Shown here piece by piece: positions 1 to 10,289 of a stretch of 64,000 nucleotides of DNA (positions within the stretch are counted from its first letter, which is position 1; every line of letters begins with the position of its first letter). A model generated the notes under the pieces. It made no database searches, was not told where the DNA came from, and saw only the letters and a program-made list of their open reading frames with translations. A program made the position numbers and the translations under genes. This stretch comes from Angiostrongylus vasorum (lineage: Eukaryota > Nematoda > Chromadorea > Rhabditida > Metastrongylidae), in contig JADANN010000385.1 of the NCBI GenBank assembly GCA_018806985.1, forward strand, positions 1-64,000, given 5' to 3'.

Positions 1-433
1 GTCACATCTATCGACACTTACGAAGAAGGACGGACCCAAATCGACCGGAGGTGTAAAGAATGTTAGCAAAGAATTTTACAAAATACGCGGACGGGAAGCA
101 CGTCAACTACCCTCACCAAAAAAAAATAACTGCTTTCTCATACTTAGGAACAAGCTTACGAAATGTGGGGCCTTTTTCGAATACTGGTCATCGAAAGCTG
201 CTAATCTTGCAATATGATAGTTTTATGTCATTTTTTTCTTCCTTGAACCGATGTCGTCAAATTCCTATCCGATGCTTTTTCTTTAATGCTTATTTACGCT
301 ATAACCAACTTACTACAACGAAAATTATCTAAAATCAAAACTAATTAGTTTTTTGTAAGATCTTACCTGAAGAATGACATAAAATCTTGAAACAGTTCCC
401 AGGATCGACTTTCTATTAACCTCGGCATTGGAA

Positions 434-921
434 TATGAATGCGTCGTTTTCTTGTTCAGCAATCGCGAGGTTGTTAAACAGCTATACATTTACTTCCATA
501 GAAAAACACAATACAATACAACGGTAGCTGACGCTTCGACAATATCGCCTTCTTCAAAGCCTAGGAGGTGTACTGATACACAATTTACTAGGCCAAACGC
601 TTCAATAACACTTGCAAAAAGACGAAAAACTCTATGGTAATTACATGGTCAACAACTTCTCAAAAAACTCACCGCTTTTATACGTGCCTTCCAATGAGGA
701 AGATTAGAACAGCTGATTATAGTCGCATAAGGTTGATGACTGCACCATCCCACATCAGAAATTGATGCGAATATACGGGGTCAGGTCGCGTATGACCTCT
801 GGGCATTCATCCCTGCTATTCATTGTAGGGTTTTTGGCATTTATCCAAAAGCCTCAAGAAGTTTCTCGCGCTGGTGTTCTAGTCTCCTGCAAAAGGATAG
901 GACTTTTACTTCAAAAATCGT
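434..921 (-). repeat. Left inverted arm (pLTR) of Penelope-like element
   Basis: This stretch is the reverse complement of 2302-2799 with scattered mismatches and small indels. For example ATGAATGCGTCGTTTTCTTG at its outer end pairs with the complement near 2780-2799, and GACTTTTACTTCAAAAATCG at its inner end pairs with 2302-2321. The minus strand carries a hammerhead-like motif at 526-562. Confidence 0.85.
526..562 (-). ncRNA. Degenerate hammerhead-like motif in left PLE arm
   Basis: On the minus strand AGGCT-TTGAAGA, a weak stem, GAAGCGTC and AGCT. The flanking AGGCT/AGCT can form helix I. The box has T for the first C, and GAAA reads GAAG, so it is probably inactive. It is the mirror copy of the motif in the right arm. 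Confidence 0.4.
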
Positions 922-978
922 CCCCGCTGTGCTTTTGTATCCTATGCGTGCCTAGTGGGGTACTTTGTCATAGTTTTC

Positions 979-1190
979 GTTTGGAGTCTGGATATTCTTT
1001 TATACGGATACACAAAGGCCTGCCCGTTTCGCCAATATATTCATCTCCGCAATTATTACAAGAGATCAGGTATATCGTACCTGGACTCATGCAATCACCG
1101 CCCCTGCCGTAAGGGAAAGTTTCGCAATTTGTTGTTTCGCATAGACGGTCATACAGGCGGTTACGAACTAACTGACGAGTAGCCGGTGGT
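979..1190 (-). pseudogene. GIY-YIG endonuclease domain of the Penelope-like element
   Basis: A clean minus-strand reading gives GDCMSPGTIYLISCNNCGD then EYIGETGRPLCIRIKEYPDS. TIY...EYIG is the GIY-YIG catalytic signature, and the CxxC just before it matches the zinc-finger-like cysteines of PLE endonucleases. It lies downstream of the reverse transcriptase on the same strand, the normal order. It is truncated by the left arm. Confidence 0.85.
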
Positions 1191-1586
1191 ATTTCAACTA
1201 TCGCAAACCGATTCCTCTAGACCTGCCCTTCTTAAGCATCGTTTAATCGCTACGCTTACTTCATCGCTAATAAAGGGGCAGCATAAACGGGACTTTCTTT
1301 TTGGCCAAGTGTTTCGCTTGGGCGCGTCGCTCTCCTTCTAAACTTATCTCGTGGGGTTACTATTTCGTAGCGTTAGAGATGGCTATTTGCCGAGCCAAGT
1401 CGCGCGATTCTTCCTTTAGTTCCCTGGTTGTGCACACAGAGGTGGCTGTTCGAAACATGTTTCTCACAAGCGCCCTCTTTGTGTGTGAAAGGTGGGAAGA
1501 AAGGAAATGAACGAGGATGTTCTTGTTACTTGGCTTTCAGTACCACTTTGTCAGGTAACCGCTACTTGTTAGGTTTAGTTGAACGT

Positions 1587-2263
1587 TTAGAAACGGAAGC
1601 CAGTTTTTCTCGGTTTCTCCCGGGTGAACTTAATGTACTCAGACTGCTCGTTCAATAATTCAAAGCATTTGTTCATCTCCTCCTGCGTAGAGAAGATGAC
1701 AAAACAATCATCTACATATCCGCAGTAGAGCAGCGGCCTGAGATCGAGAGCAGGGGCTTCTATCTTAGACATAAACACAATGGCAAGGCTTGTTGCCAGT
1801 CGCTGTCCCATAGCCAACCCCCTTATTTGCGCGAAATATTTCCCCAGACCATCTGAAAATCTAGCAATTTAGGCACTTCTTTAGGAGATCCATTAGCTGC
1901 TGGATGGACAAGCCATGCATATTTATTCTTCCTTCGTGTCCAACAAGAAGTTCGATGATGGCTTGCATTGCGGAGTCATTCGACGCGTTGATGTACAACG
2001 CAGTAACGTCGAAGGACTCCATCACGTACGCGTTATTAGGAGACGCGTTACGTAGACGTTCTAGGGACATTTGGGTGTTTTGTGAAGTGAGCTGGAATAT
2101 GGTTAAGCAACTGGGTAAGTATTAGGCTTAAAAACCAGGTTATTCTCTCCGTTGGCCCGTCTACACAGCTGATGATGGGTCTAACCTTAAATGATGACGG
2201 ATTGGTTGACGCAAGACCATCAGGTGATACCAACCTATGTGTTTTAATAAGTAGGTAAAGCAC
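1587..2263 (-). pseudogene. Penelope-type reverse transcriptase, broken
   Basis: Minus-strand remnants of a reverse transcriptase in at least three frames. The catalytic YxDD box survives as YVDD near 1710, followed by CFVIFSTQEEMNKCFELLNE. Upstream pieces include RPIISCVDGPTERITWFLS and FDVTALYIN (the first catalytic Asp region, usually F-D-[VI]-x-[SA]-L-Y-T-N). MGQRLA precedes the YVDD piece, as in PLE reverse transcriptases. Stops and frameshifts separate the parts, and the copy is not expected to make protein. Confidence 0.85.
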
Positions 2264-2301
2264 GGGACATGTTGATGTATCGATTTTTAAAGTGCGAAAT
2301 A

Positions 2302-2799
2302 ACCGATTTTGAAGTAAAAGTCAATATCCTTAAGCAGGAGACTAGAACACCAGCGCGAAAACTTCTTGAGGCTTTCTTTGGATGAATGCCAAAAACCCTA
2401 CAATGAATAGCAGGGATGAATGCCCAGAGGGCATACACGAGCTGACGCCGTATGTTCGCATCAATTTCTGATGTGGGATGGTGCAGTCATCAACCTTATG
2501 CGACTATAATCAGCTGTTCTAATCTTCCTCATTGGAAGGCACGTAAAAAAAGCGGTGAGTTTTTTTTCGAGAAGCTGTTGACCATGTAATTACCATAGAG
2601 TTCTTCGTCTTTTTTGTAAGTGTTATTGAAGCGTTTGGCCTAGTAAATTGTATATCAGTATACCCTTCAGAATCTGAAGAAAAAGGCGATACTGCCGAAA
2701 CGTCAGCTACTGTTGTATTGTATTGTGTTTTTCTATGGAAGTAAATGTATGCTGTTTAACAACCTCGCGATTGCTGTACAAGAAAACGACGCATTCATA
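2302..2799 (+). repeat. Right inverted arm (pLTR) of Penelope-like element
   Basis: Reverse complement of 434-921 over nearly its whole length. It contains a hammerhead-like core on the plus strand at 2674-2704 and is followed at 2837-2890 by a TA dinucleotide tract. Confidence 0.85.
2674..2704 (+). ncRNA. Hammerhead-ribozyme-like core in right PLE arm
   Basis: CTGAAGA (the C-U-G-A-N-G-A box) is followed by a short stem (GGC...GCC) and then GAAACGTC, which supplies GAA, a minimal two-pair helix III (AC/GT) and the GTC cleavage triplet. Minimal hammerheads of this kind are known in PLE terminal repeats. Helix I is almost lost here (only one pair next to the core), and extra A residues precede stem II, so activity is doubtful. 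Confidence 0.55.
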
Positions 2800-2836
2800 A
2801 AATCTTGAGTTCCACATTTCCAGTTGAATAAATCAC

Positions 2837-2848
2837 CATATATATATA

Positions 2849-2890
<42 letters not shown>
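2837..2890. repeat. (TA)n microsatellite
   Basis: Nearly pure TA dinucleotide tract with one phase shift in the middle, directly beside the PLE right arm. Confidence 0.95.
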
Positions 2891-2894
<4 letters not shown>

Positions 2895-3440
2895 AATATC
2901 TAGGCAGACCAAGGGCGAAGCAAACAAAACGCATCACCGTGAGGTGTCGAATACTTTGTTTTTGAAAAATCAGTGCTGGTGATTAGTTAGCTCTGCGTGG
3001 GTTTATGTGAACCTTGGAAAATATGTGCATACCTCTTAACAAGGATGCTTTGCTTGCTAAGATGTAAATGACAACTGTGTTAAGAGGCTTCGTCTTGAGG
3101 CGTCACTTGAAATCTATTTATGTAAGTAGTGAAGGGAAAACTCCACTAACAGACAGGAACTAATCGGACAAATCCCAGTGCTCAACATAATTGTGAGTCC
3201 TTTTATTTGTGTATTGTAAAATTCGACATAGACTTAACTGTACGATCTAGGCCCGTTATTTATCTGATGCATTAATAAGTGATGTGAACGCGAACCAGTA
3301 AGGTCTTCACTAGTCTCCTTCGCCTGTGAGACATCATGAGTTAAACTGGATTGCTTGAAAGGCGCTCATCGAAAAAAGCGGAGAGGTCTCTTCCATTACG
3401 TACGGTTGATAGACTTTACAGGTATCACCACGGTATTACC

Positions 3441-3605
3441 ACCAAACCTTCCATCCCTCCGGGGTCGGAAAAATTGGTAGCAGACTTGTCTGGGAGGACA
3501 GCAGCACTGGGTCGATACATCGGTAGGCAACCGATGCTCCAATGAAGTCGAGTGCATGGTTCATCCCACAGAGATTGATCAACGCCGAGAGCATTCTCGT
3601 TTATG
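3441..3605 (+). repeat. SINE family A copy, 5'-truncated and internally deleted
   Basis: Matches the body and 3' end of the common tRNA-derived SINE: CCATCCCTCCGGGGTCGG, then GACTTGTCTGGGAGGACAGC, ending ATTGATCAACGCCGAGAGC. The tRNA-like head is missing, and about 45 bp before AATGAAGTCG are deleted. Confidence 0.85.
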
Positions 3606-3920
3606 CTTTTATGATCATAAGACATTCGTTCCTTATGCTCGTATGCAGAATGGCTGAAGAATATGCAGAACTTACGCTTTTCATTCCTACCTTAGAATTA
3701 TAACTTTAAGCAAAAAATTTATACATTTGTGTCCTGCGCAAATCCAGTAGAGTACAAAATCTGCACGGGCGGTATAACATGCTAGAAAGCGAGTAAAAGA
3801 AAAAACAATGAACGGAGACAAAGGTCGTTTTTCACAGATCTGGATACCATGTGACGGTGACGGAAATTTCCAATTGAATGGGCAGCATAGTAACATGGTT
3901 TTTCCACCACACTAAAGAAT

Positions 3921-4303
3921 CCTCGCAACGGTTTACCGCCTCATCGTGGCTGGGAAGTGATCTTGGGTGTCCGACTGCGATGTACAGCGGGGAGATTCAG
4001 ACTCCGGCAGGCTCCTCCAAGCTGAGGGAGTCCGGTGTCTCCATCAAGAGGTCTAGCTAAGTGTGAACCAATACCAGTATCCACCACCTTCCTGGTATCA
4101 AAGTCACATGGTGGCAAATCTCTCTCTAATCAACAACGGCTGCGATTGCCTGTGGTGGTGAAGACCCTGGAGCAAGCTTTGGCTATGCAGACCTCGGAAT
4201 TCCAGAAATCCACAAAGGCTTAACCAGCAATTCTCCGAAAAATGGTGATTATCCCAAGGCTTACACAACCAGTGAGGAGGGGCCGTTCAAGTATCAAGTA
4301 TCA
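3921..4303 (+). repeat. Interspersed family B copy
   Basis: About 390 bp, one of eight related copies in the window. It starts CCTCGCAACGGTTTACCGCC, runs through TGGCAAATCTCTCTCTAATC and CTGTGGTGGTGAAGACC, and ends TCAAGTATCAAGTATC. No coding capacity and no tRNA-type promoter boxes are visible. The family's 5' end can fold on itself (CCTCCCA...TGGGAGG). Confidence 0.85.
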
Positions 4304-5812
4304 CACTAAAGAGGAAGAATTTCGCTGAAACTACAAAAGCTGCTACGAAAAACAGCAATGTGATTACGTCGGTGCTGAAGTGTTTATTTGAGCAAATTCG
4401 TTATTCATAAGAGACGTAAATTTTCTAGAATATGCGGCACACATACAATGTGTGATTCGTGTAAACGAAGTAGGAGTGAACAATGGCGCTGTGAATAAAG
4501 TACAGATGACCAACCCTTTATAGAGGCCTTTCTCTGAATCGGTTTGCTTAACGAGAAAATTACGTGCTCACACTTGCTTGGTACTGATCGTCTTCATAGC
4601 GACATGCAAGCGTTAAGCTTCAATTCCTCACTTCATTTGCATATCGCTTATAAAACGCACTTATAAAAGGCGAACGCACTTCTTCGTAATACAGTGCTTT
4701 TTACCCTCTTAATGCTCGGCTTTGCCTCGCAGAATTTTGTAACAATCACACGCCCACACTCCAATTTTGTTAATCGACTTTAATTTCTCTTTGCTAAAAA
4801 TAGATTCCACAATTACTGAATTATTGCTCGGATGAATAATTTGCATTTAATAGTCGAGGATACGTAAATCGCACAATCGTGCTTACACCCAAGATGATCA
4901 CGTGGAACAGCTGCTTTCGCTTTCCTATCTCCACCACTGCTGGTTTTGTCTCCATTATTACCACCATCAAATGCACCAACAAAGCTTCCGTCTGCCATGT
5001 TGCTGGTCATCTCAAGGTCCGATAATGACCGAGGACCTAAAACGCATCGTACGTATGCTGGAACGTGACTCTGAATGGGAAGCTACCATCTCCAGGGAGA
5101 TCGTAGAGTGAATACGTCTTCTTTTTTTTCCAAGCTTTTTGTGTGAAATAATTAACGTCCTCCACAATTGTTATTAGATTATATTAATCAGATTGCTCAT
5201 ATGACCATATGAAAGGTGATATTTAATCCATTAAGGATAAGGTGCGCTGGAAATGGTACTGGATCAAACAGAAGCTGATGGTAAAGTGAGATTTAGTGAA
5301 TATTGTGTATAATGTGTATGATTCTTCAAGACAATACTCCTTGAGATTACCGCTGGTAGCGCGGCAAAAGCTTGAAGGTGTGTGGCTTCTCGGCCTCTAC
5401 TGAGCCAGTGGTTGCTACCCCACACAAACAAGAAGATGCTGAATATGTCACTGTAGTACTTCATACGGCTTTTATTCTCATTTATCTGCCCTTCTACGGG
5501 CATTCTCTCCTTTGGGCAGATTTCTGTCAACTGGGAAATTGCTCTCCAGAGCAGCTCTCATCGCGTATTTCAACGGATTTAGAACAGGTCAAGCCACTGG
5601 CTTGCGGTAACTGACCACATTGAAGTGCTAACAGGGGAAAACCATTCGTGCGTAATCGAGCTTGAACACTCATAAACTTACTTCGTATCTGGTTCGCAGA
5701 GAAGCGCGAATTTCGGTTATACACCATGTAGCTAAGCACGGTGTCTTTTGCCCAAAAATTTGGTTTATGTTGGTAATGAAGAATTGATGGCCAAAGATGA
5801 AGCGGCTTCTTA
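4304..5812. other. No recognisable feature
   Basis: Short frames only. The frame ending at 5111 (TEDLKRIVRMLERDSEWEAT) and its antisense counterpart both look mildly protein-like but match nothing I recognise and have no exon structure. Confidence 0.6.
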
Positions 5813-5848
5813 GGCTAAGCTTTCGGCGTCTTCGCTTTCCTCAGAGCC
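5813..5848 (-). ncRNA. Hammerhead-ribozyme-like motif, solitary PLE arm fragment
   Basis: Minus strand: GGCT-CTGAGGA-AAGCGAAGACGCC-GAAAGCTT-AGCC. Helix I pairs GGCT with AGCC (4 bp). The CTGAGGA box and GAA are intact, and helix III is AG/CT in place of the AC/GT seen in other copies, with a C-U-U cleavage triplet. Stem II is GCG/CGC around AAGA with unpaired residues at its base. No adjacent PLE coding sequence was found, though a GIY-YIG fragment lies 0.8 kb downstream. Confidence 0.55.
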
Positions 5849-5985
5849 GCGTTGCTACAAGTCAGTGGTCCACAACTGATCGTTTTTTTTTCGTAAGAAC
5901 CTCCACTCGGCTCAATCACTTAAAGAATATTTTGCTTTTTAATTTCTGCCCAGTACAATCTTTACGGTAAGGTGTTAAGCGAAAT

Positions 5986-6313
5986 ACAACCACAACGTTG
6001 CTAAGATATTTACAAGACTCTGGACCGCAGGTGCCTGCAGGGGGAACGAACACGCTACTACCCTTTACGGGGGCTGACGCGTTCACCACCACACCACGCG
6101 GATCCTTCGCTTTGCCTATCTCTCAGCTAGTTCTTTGGCACTGGTCGATAGCACTGATCGATAGAACTAGCTGAGAGACAGAAGCGAAACGAAGGACCTG
6201 CATGGTGTGGTGGTGAACGCGTTAACCCCCCAGAAAGTGTAAGGGCGCGTTCGTTCCCCAGCGCGGGCATGTGAGGCCTGGAGTTGCAAATATTTCAGCA
6301 ACGTTGTGGTTGT
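5986..6313. mobile_element. Foldback MITE, near-palindromic
   Basis: The element reads almost the same on both strands. Ends are ACAACCACAACGTTGCT (5986-6002) and its exact reverse complement (6297-6313). Inside, GCGTTCACCACCACACCA pairs with TGGTGTGGTGGTGAACGC, and AACTAGCTGAGAGA flanks the centre. It has no coding capacity. Partial relatives lie at 21370-21535 and 52655-53205. Confidence 0.85.
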
Positions 6314-6639
6314 GTTTTTATTTAGAGAACGTTTGGAAGTTTTCTGTTAATTCCATTGATGATAGTCTCCAAAATCGGAATAGAACGATTACGGCAGACA
6401 AAAGCGTCTAGCAAACTGATGGAATGAGCCAGAAACTCCAGCGGGCGCATCACTTATTGGTAAGCAAGGAGAAACCAGTGCTCCTTCACGATTACGTACG
6501 GCAGCAAGTCGCACTACGGATGCTGCATAGGTTCATTGTGCTGTGCTACGAATTTTTGCCTCATCCACCGTAGTCGCCAGTGCTCTCGCGTACTGATTAG
6601 CGCTTCTTCAAACTCCTCGATAATTTCTTGTGCGAGGAA

Positions 6640-6870
6640 CACTTCTGCTTGTCTCTAAGTTTTCCAACTAGGTGCTCTCATAGACACATAGCGTATCTAA
6701 ACGTTTCATCAATATATTTATCTCTACACAATTTGCAAAAGGTTAGGTACACCGCACCCAAGCTCATGCTGTCACCGACTTTAGTGCTAGAACAAATTAA
6801 ACCGTTTCGATTTTCGCAAAAACGGTCATATAATCGACTACGAACTAGCTGGAGTCTTAGAGTGTTCGGC
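6640..6870 (-). pseudogene. Second Penelope-like endonuclease fragment
   Basis: The minus strand reads CKLCRDKYIDET, matching CNNCGDEYIGET of the element at 979-1190, and the flanking nucleotides align with that copy on both sides (for example the CGGTCATA...CGAACTA block near 6825-6850). YIG has become YID and stops follow. No reverse transcriptase is attached. Confidence 0.7.
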
Positions 6871-8094
6871 AGGAAGAAACAGTTTAGAAGTTCAGAATTT
6901 CTTCATGGTAGATTAGAAGGATTTGGCCATTTTGGCAAAGAAATTTGAATCTGAGTCGTTTTTATTTAGCCTGGTAAAGCTCACCGTGAAGAACATATGA
7001 CATTATCGTTTAAAGTATTGTTCATCACCACGAATTGAAATCAAAACGCCTTTTTGTGAATTTATGCATGCCTTAATTGAATGACTAAGAAATTACAGAA
7101 CTCATCGATGTGAAAAAATTTCTTTAAGGGGTCGAATACGACGCAGCTTTATTTTGCACACTTTACTGAAACAAAAGTGTCCAAGAAAGTTTAGTGGATG
7201 ATGACAACGCAGCGATAGTTGACCGTTAGATGAGAACTTCCACTCCACCGTTTCCACATGCACAAGATCGGGATAATTATTGCACTCAGCCAAGAATTGA
7301 TCTTGTCAAAATTGTAAGTTTCTGAAAGACAAACCTCTCTCGCTCTTCAAAGCTTGTAGAGATATGCATAAACGCAAATGAACAAACAGCTAGCAAAACC
7401 ATTAAGACGTCGACGGTCAAGAGACGCGTACCCGTCATCTGGAAATTTGCAGAATACAGAAGTCGTAAACCACTATGTCTAGGCTTTTATACTAATAGAA
7501 AACACAGCCGCTGTTTCATACTAACTCGAAAGTTCACGGAAAATGTTGGTGTTCTGTCGCACTTTAGGAGATGGTAGACTCATCTTCGTAAGCTGGAAGA
7601 GGTGTGCAGAATATTCGAAGGAATGCGGTAGAATGGAGGGAAAATCTAACTAGCGACCTTTTAAATGCTCACCCATCTGATAACGTTGTTTTCTTCATTA
7701 CTTGCTTACGTGTTACAACTTTCCCATCAAAACTTATCCTACGCAACTAGTGTTATTCGGTGAGTAAAGTTGTCGAATTCATGCATGGAAAAGAAAAATT
7801 TTTTGAACGCATTCTAACAGTAGTTTTTCTCCATTCAGGCGAACAAAGTAAATGGGTGGTGGAACAAAGACAATGTCCTATCATGGAAATGTGCAGGGGT
7901 TTACTTAATACTCTGGTCTATGCTACAGAAGTAACAAGCGAAAATCATCATCTACGTCACCTAAACAACGTCACCAATAAGTAATTTCACGTGCTGACTT
8001 GTTTCATTTATTATGATCACGATAACGGCAACTTGCAATGGTTGAACTAACACAGAGTAATAAGGTAAGGTAGCGACATGGTAATTTCCATTCG
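6871..8094. other. No recognisable feature
   Basis: AT-rich sequence with no conserved frame, repeat family or RNA signature that I can identify. Confidence 0.6.
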
Positions 8095-8990
8095 GTAACG
8101 TGTGAAGAGCCGAGGAACTCTGTTAATAAAGACTGGGGCAAAGTTCTTCACGTGTTCAGATCTTATCGTCACAGGACCTCGTCTTATTCGACTCTTCATC
8201 GACGAAATAGCATGTCGGATTTCGGAAGGGGGAACTGGTGGTACGGCATATTCATCCTCCTTTATTTCATATGAGGGCAGATCGACGTGACTACTGAAGA
8301 GATCTGTGTAGTAATCGTAAATGATTTTTCTCTGTTGGCATTCTGGAAGCTGTAACTGCTCGGTCTAAGCGTCGGAGCGCAAGCAACTTGGTTATGCAAG
8401 TGAAGAAGTTTCGGTGGGTTTTCCGGATGCTTTTACCAACCTCCGCAGCTTCAACCACGACTGCTGCTCTTCTTTCCTTGAAATCCTTTTTTATCGCCTC
8501 TCAGCATTGTTTTGCAAGTTCGGACTTGAGTTGTCGGTTGCTTGCAGCTCATGTGATTCCACGATGGCGCACCAGCTCGAGTGTTCCTGGAGAGAGACGT
8601 CTTTTGGTCGCGTTTGAACTCTTAGCTTTCATAGCGCTAACGTGAAAATGTTTAATGAAGCGACCGTATTCTTCGTCGATGTTTTCGACAACGGCATCTT
8701 CCTGACAGCCGACTAATGAATTGAATAAGTCCCAGTTTATGGTGGTTCTGGCAATTCTGCTTTTGAATTTAGCGCCTTTCTCTCCTTTCCACGAGAAATA
8801 GAATCTTGCACGAAGGAGGAGGTGGTCTGATCCAGTGTAGAATTTTTTGAACAGCGAGATCGGTTAGGCAAAACCTTCTATTTACTGTGATGTGGTCTAT
8901 TTCGTTACGGTACTCTCCATTGGGAGACTCCCACCTCCAGCGTTGAGGGGTGGCGCTTCTGAAATTGCAAGTTACCATGGATGGTCTTGG
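8095..8990 (-). pseudogene. RTE-type non-LTR retrotransposon fragment (endonuclease end and linker)
   Basis: The minus strand encodes the end of an apurinic-type endonuclease: YRNEIDHITVNRRFCLTDLA near 8930-8860, then KERKALNSKAELPEPP. The D-H-I-x-V-N-R-R run followed by F-C-L-T-D is typical of nematode RTE elements. The lower half (8095-8660) closely matches 12957-13500, giving two copies of the linker between endonuclease and reverse transcriptase. Multiple stops are present. The copy stops short of the RT catalytic motifs. Confidence 0.85.
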
Positions 8991-8998
8991 TCGCCATG

Positions 8999-9000
<2 letters not shown>

Positions 9001-9043
<43 letters not shown>
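9001..9043. repeat. (TA)n microsatellite
   Basis: TA dinucleotide run immediately at the end of the RTE fragment. Confidence 0.95.
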
Positions 9044-9044
<1 letters not shown>

Positions 9045-9105
9045 CCATCTTTGTCATTTCTGCTCACTATATTTATTTGTATGTGTATATGTAATACATA
9101 AAGGG

Positions 9106-9216
9106 TAAAGGATAAAGCTTCCGGCGTTGATCAATCCCTGAGGGATGCGCCATGCATTCGACTTCATTAAGTATCGTTGGAGGTGATTTAAGGGATTTCT
9201 GGCCTTTACAACGACT
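9106..9216 (-). repeat. SINE family A, 3' fragment only
   Basis: Minus-strand copy of the SINE tail: GATCAATCCCTGAGGGATGC and ATGCATTCGACTTCATTAAG are present. It stops after CCTTTACAACGACTCGC and joins a family B copy directly. Confidence 0.85.
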
Positions 9217-9532
9217 CGCAGTTAAGCCATTGTGGTTCCCTGGAATCCCGAGGACAGCCTGGCCAAAGTCTACCCCAGGTCGTCACCACGACAGGCAGTC
9301 GCAGCCCTTGTGGATCAGAGGGAGATTTACCACCATGCGACTTTGATACCAAAACGGTGGTAGATCCTGGTATTGGTTTACTCTTAGCTAGGCTTCCTGA
9401 TGGAAACACCGGACTCCTCAGCTTGGGAGACCCTGCCGGGGGGACGAATCCCCCCCCATGTACATCGCAGTCCGATACCCAGGAACACCTCCCAGCCACG
9501 ATGAGGCGGTAAACCGTTGGGAGGACTCGGAT
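9217..9532 (-). repeat. Interspersed family B copy, 3'-truncated
   Basis: Minus orientation. It contains GCCATTGTGGTTCCCTGG through CACGATGAGGCGGTAAACCG. The usual last 80 bp of the family are absent, replaced at 9216/9217 by a SINE tail in the same orientation. Confidence 0.85.
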
Positions 9533-10289
9533 CTATTCGACTGTGAAGAACATTAAGGCTTCGAAACATTTGCCCAATAAAAAGCTTCACTACAGCCTGA
9601 TGAATGTTGAAAAGTTTAAGCAGTAGATGCGTTCTGAAACCTTTAAAAAAACTCGAAGAGAAGTAAGACGGCGTTATTCACACTTTTACTGCAAATATAT
9701 CAGCCTCCGAAATTCCGGTTTCCCGCAACAAATATGGAGTTCTGTGGCGCCATATGCATAATAGGAGCAAGAAAACGGTCCCCAAATAGTTCCCTGGCGT
9801 GTAATGTCTTTGCCAGCAACAGGTGACAAGCAAAATAGTACATTGAGCATAGAAATACGCTGTGCGAAAGCATAGTACTGTAAGACACAGTGACACAACA
9901 GTTCGATAGGGAATGGATGGATCAGCGCCAGTTCCGATGTCCTCTATGGGGTACCTTAGGTAAAGTCGGAATATTAGCATGAGTGACTTCGCCTTTTCGA
10001 ATGCAGTGCAATTCCACTCGTTGGGCCGCGTGACGAGTTCCTTGAAATATCATACCAAGACTAAATAATGGTGATATCGGATTTTTTTATAGGTATGGAA
10101 CACATTACCAAGGCATAGAGCTCGAACTGACCTGACTGTTACTAACCTAATCGCAACACGAACAATTTTTGGCGCCCGAGGAGTTTCTGCTCTCTTGATA
10201 ACAATAATTTGCCATTAATAAGAAAAATTTTAACATGTGTGTTCATGATAAGGTCGTAGAAAAGACTTTGTCCATCGTTTTATGGGTAT
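9533..10289. other. No recognisable feature
   Basis: Overlapping minus-strand frames at 9678-9980 have no support from composition or homology. Confidence 0.55.

Larger units (their letters stand above)
434..2799 (-). mobile_element. Penelope-like retroelement with inverted terminal repeats, decayed
   Basis: Between two inverted arms (434-921 and 2302-2799) the minus strand carries pieces of a Penelope-type reverse transcriptase followed by a GIY-YIG endonuclease, the domain order of Penelope-like elements (PLEs). Pieces seen in order on the minus strand: KTHRL...FKVRPIISCV (about 2245-2160), SFDVTALYINASND (about 2015-1970), MGQRLATSLAIVFMSKIEAP and YVDDCFVI (1815-1690), then IYLISCNNCGDEYIGETGRP (about 1080-1015). 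PLEs often have terminal repeats in inverted orientation, as here. Reading frames are broken by stops and frameshifts, so the copy is dead. A (TA)n tract lies just outside the right arm. Confidence 0.85.

Noticed and set aside
2..211. Open frame at the left edge containing KKDGPKSTGGVKN, superficially like a histone tail
   Set aside because: Only the KSTGG piece resembles H3, the rest does not, and no donor or partner exon is seen. Treated as chance.
9206..9499. 97-residue minus-strand frame
   Set aside because: Lies within a family B repeat; other copies break the frame.
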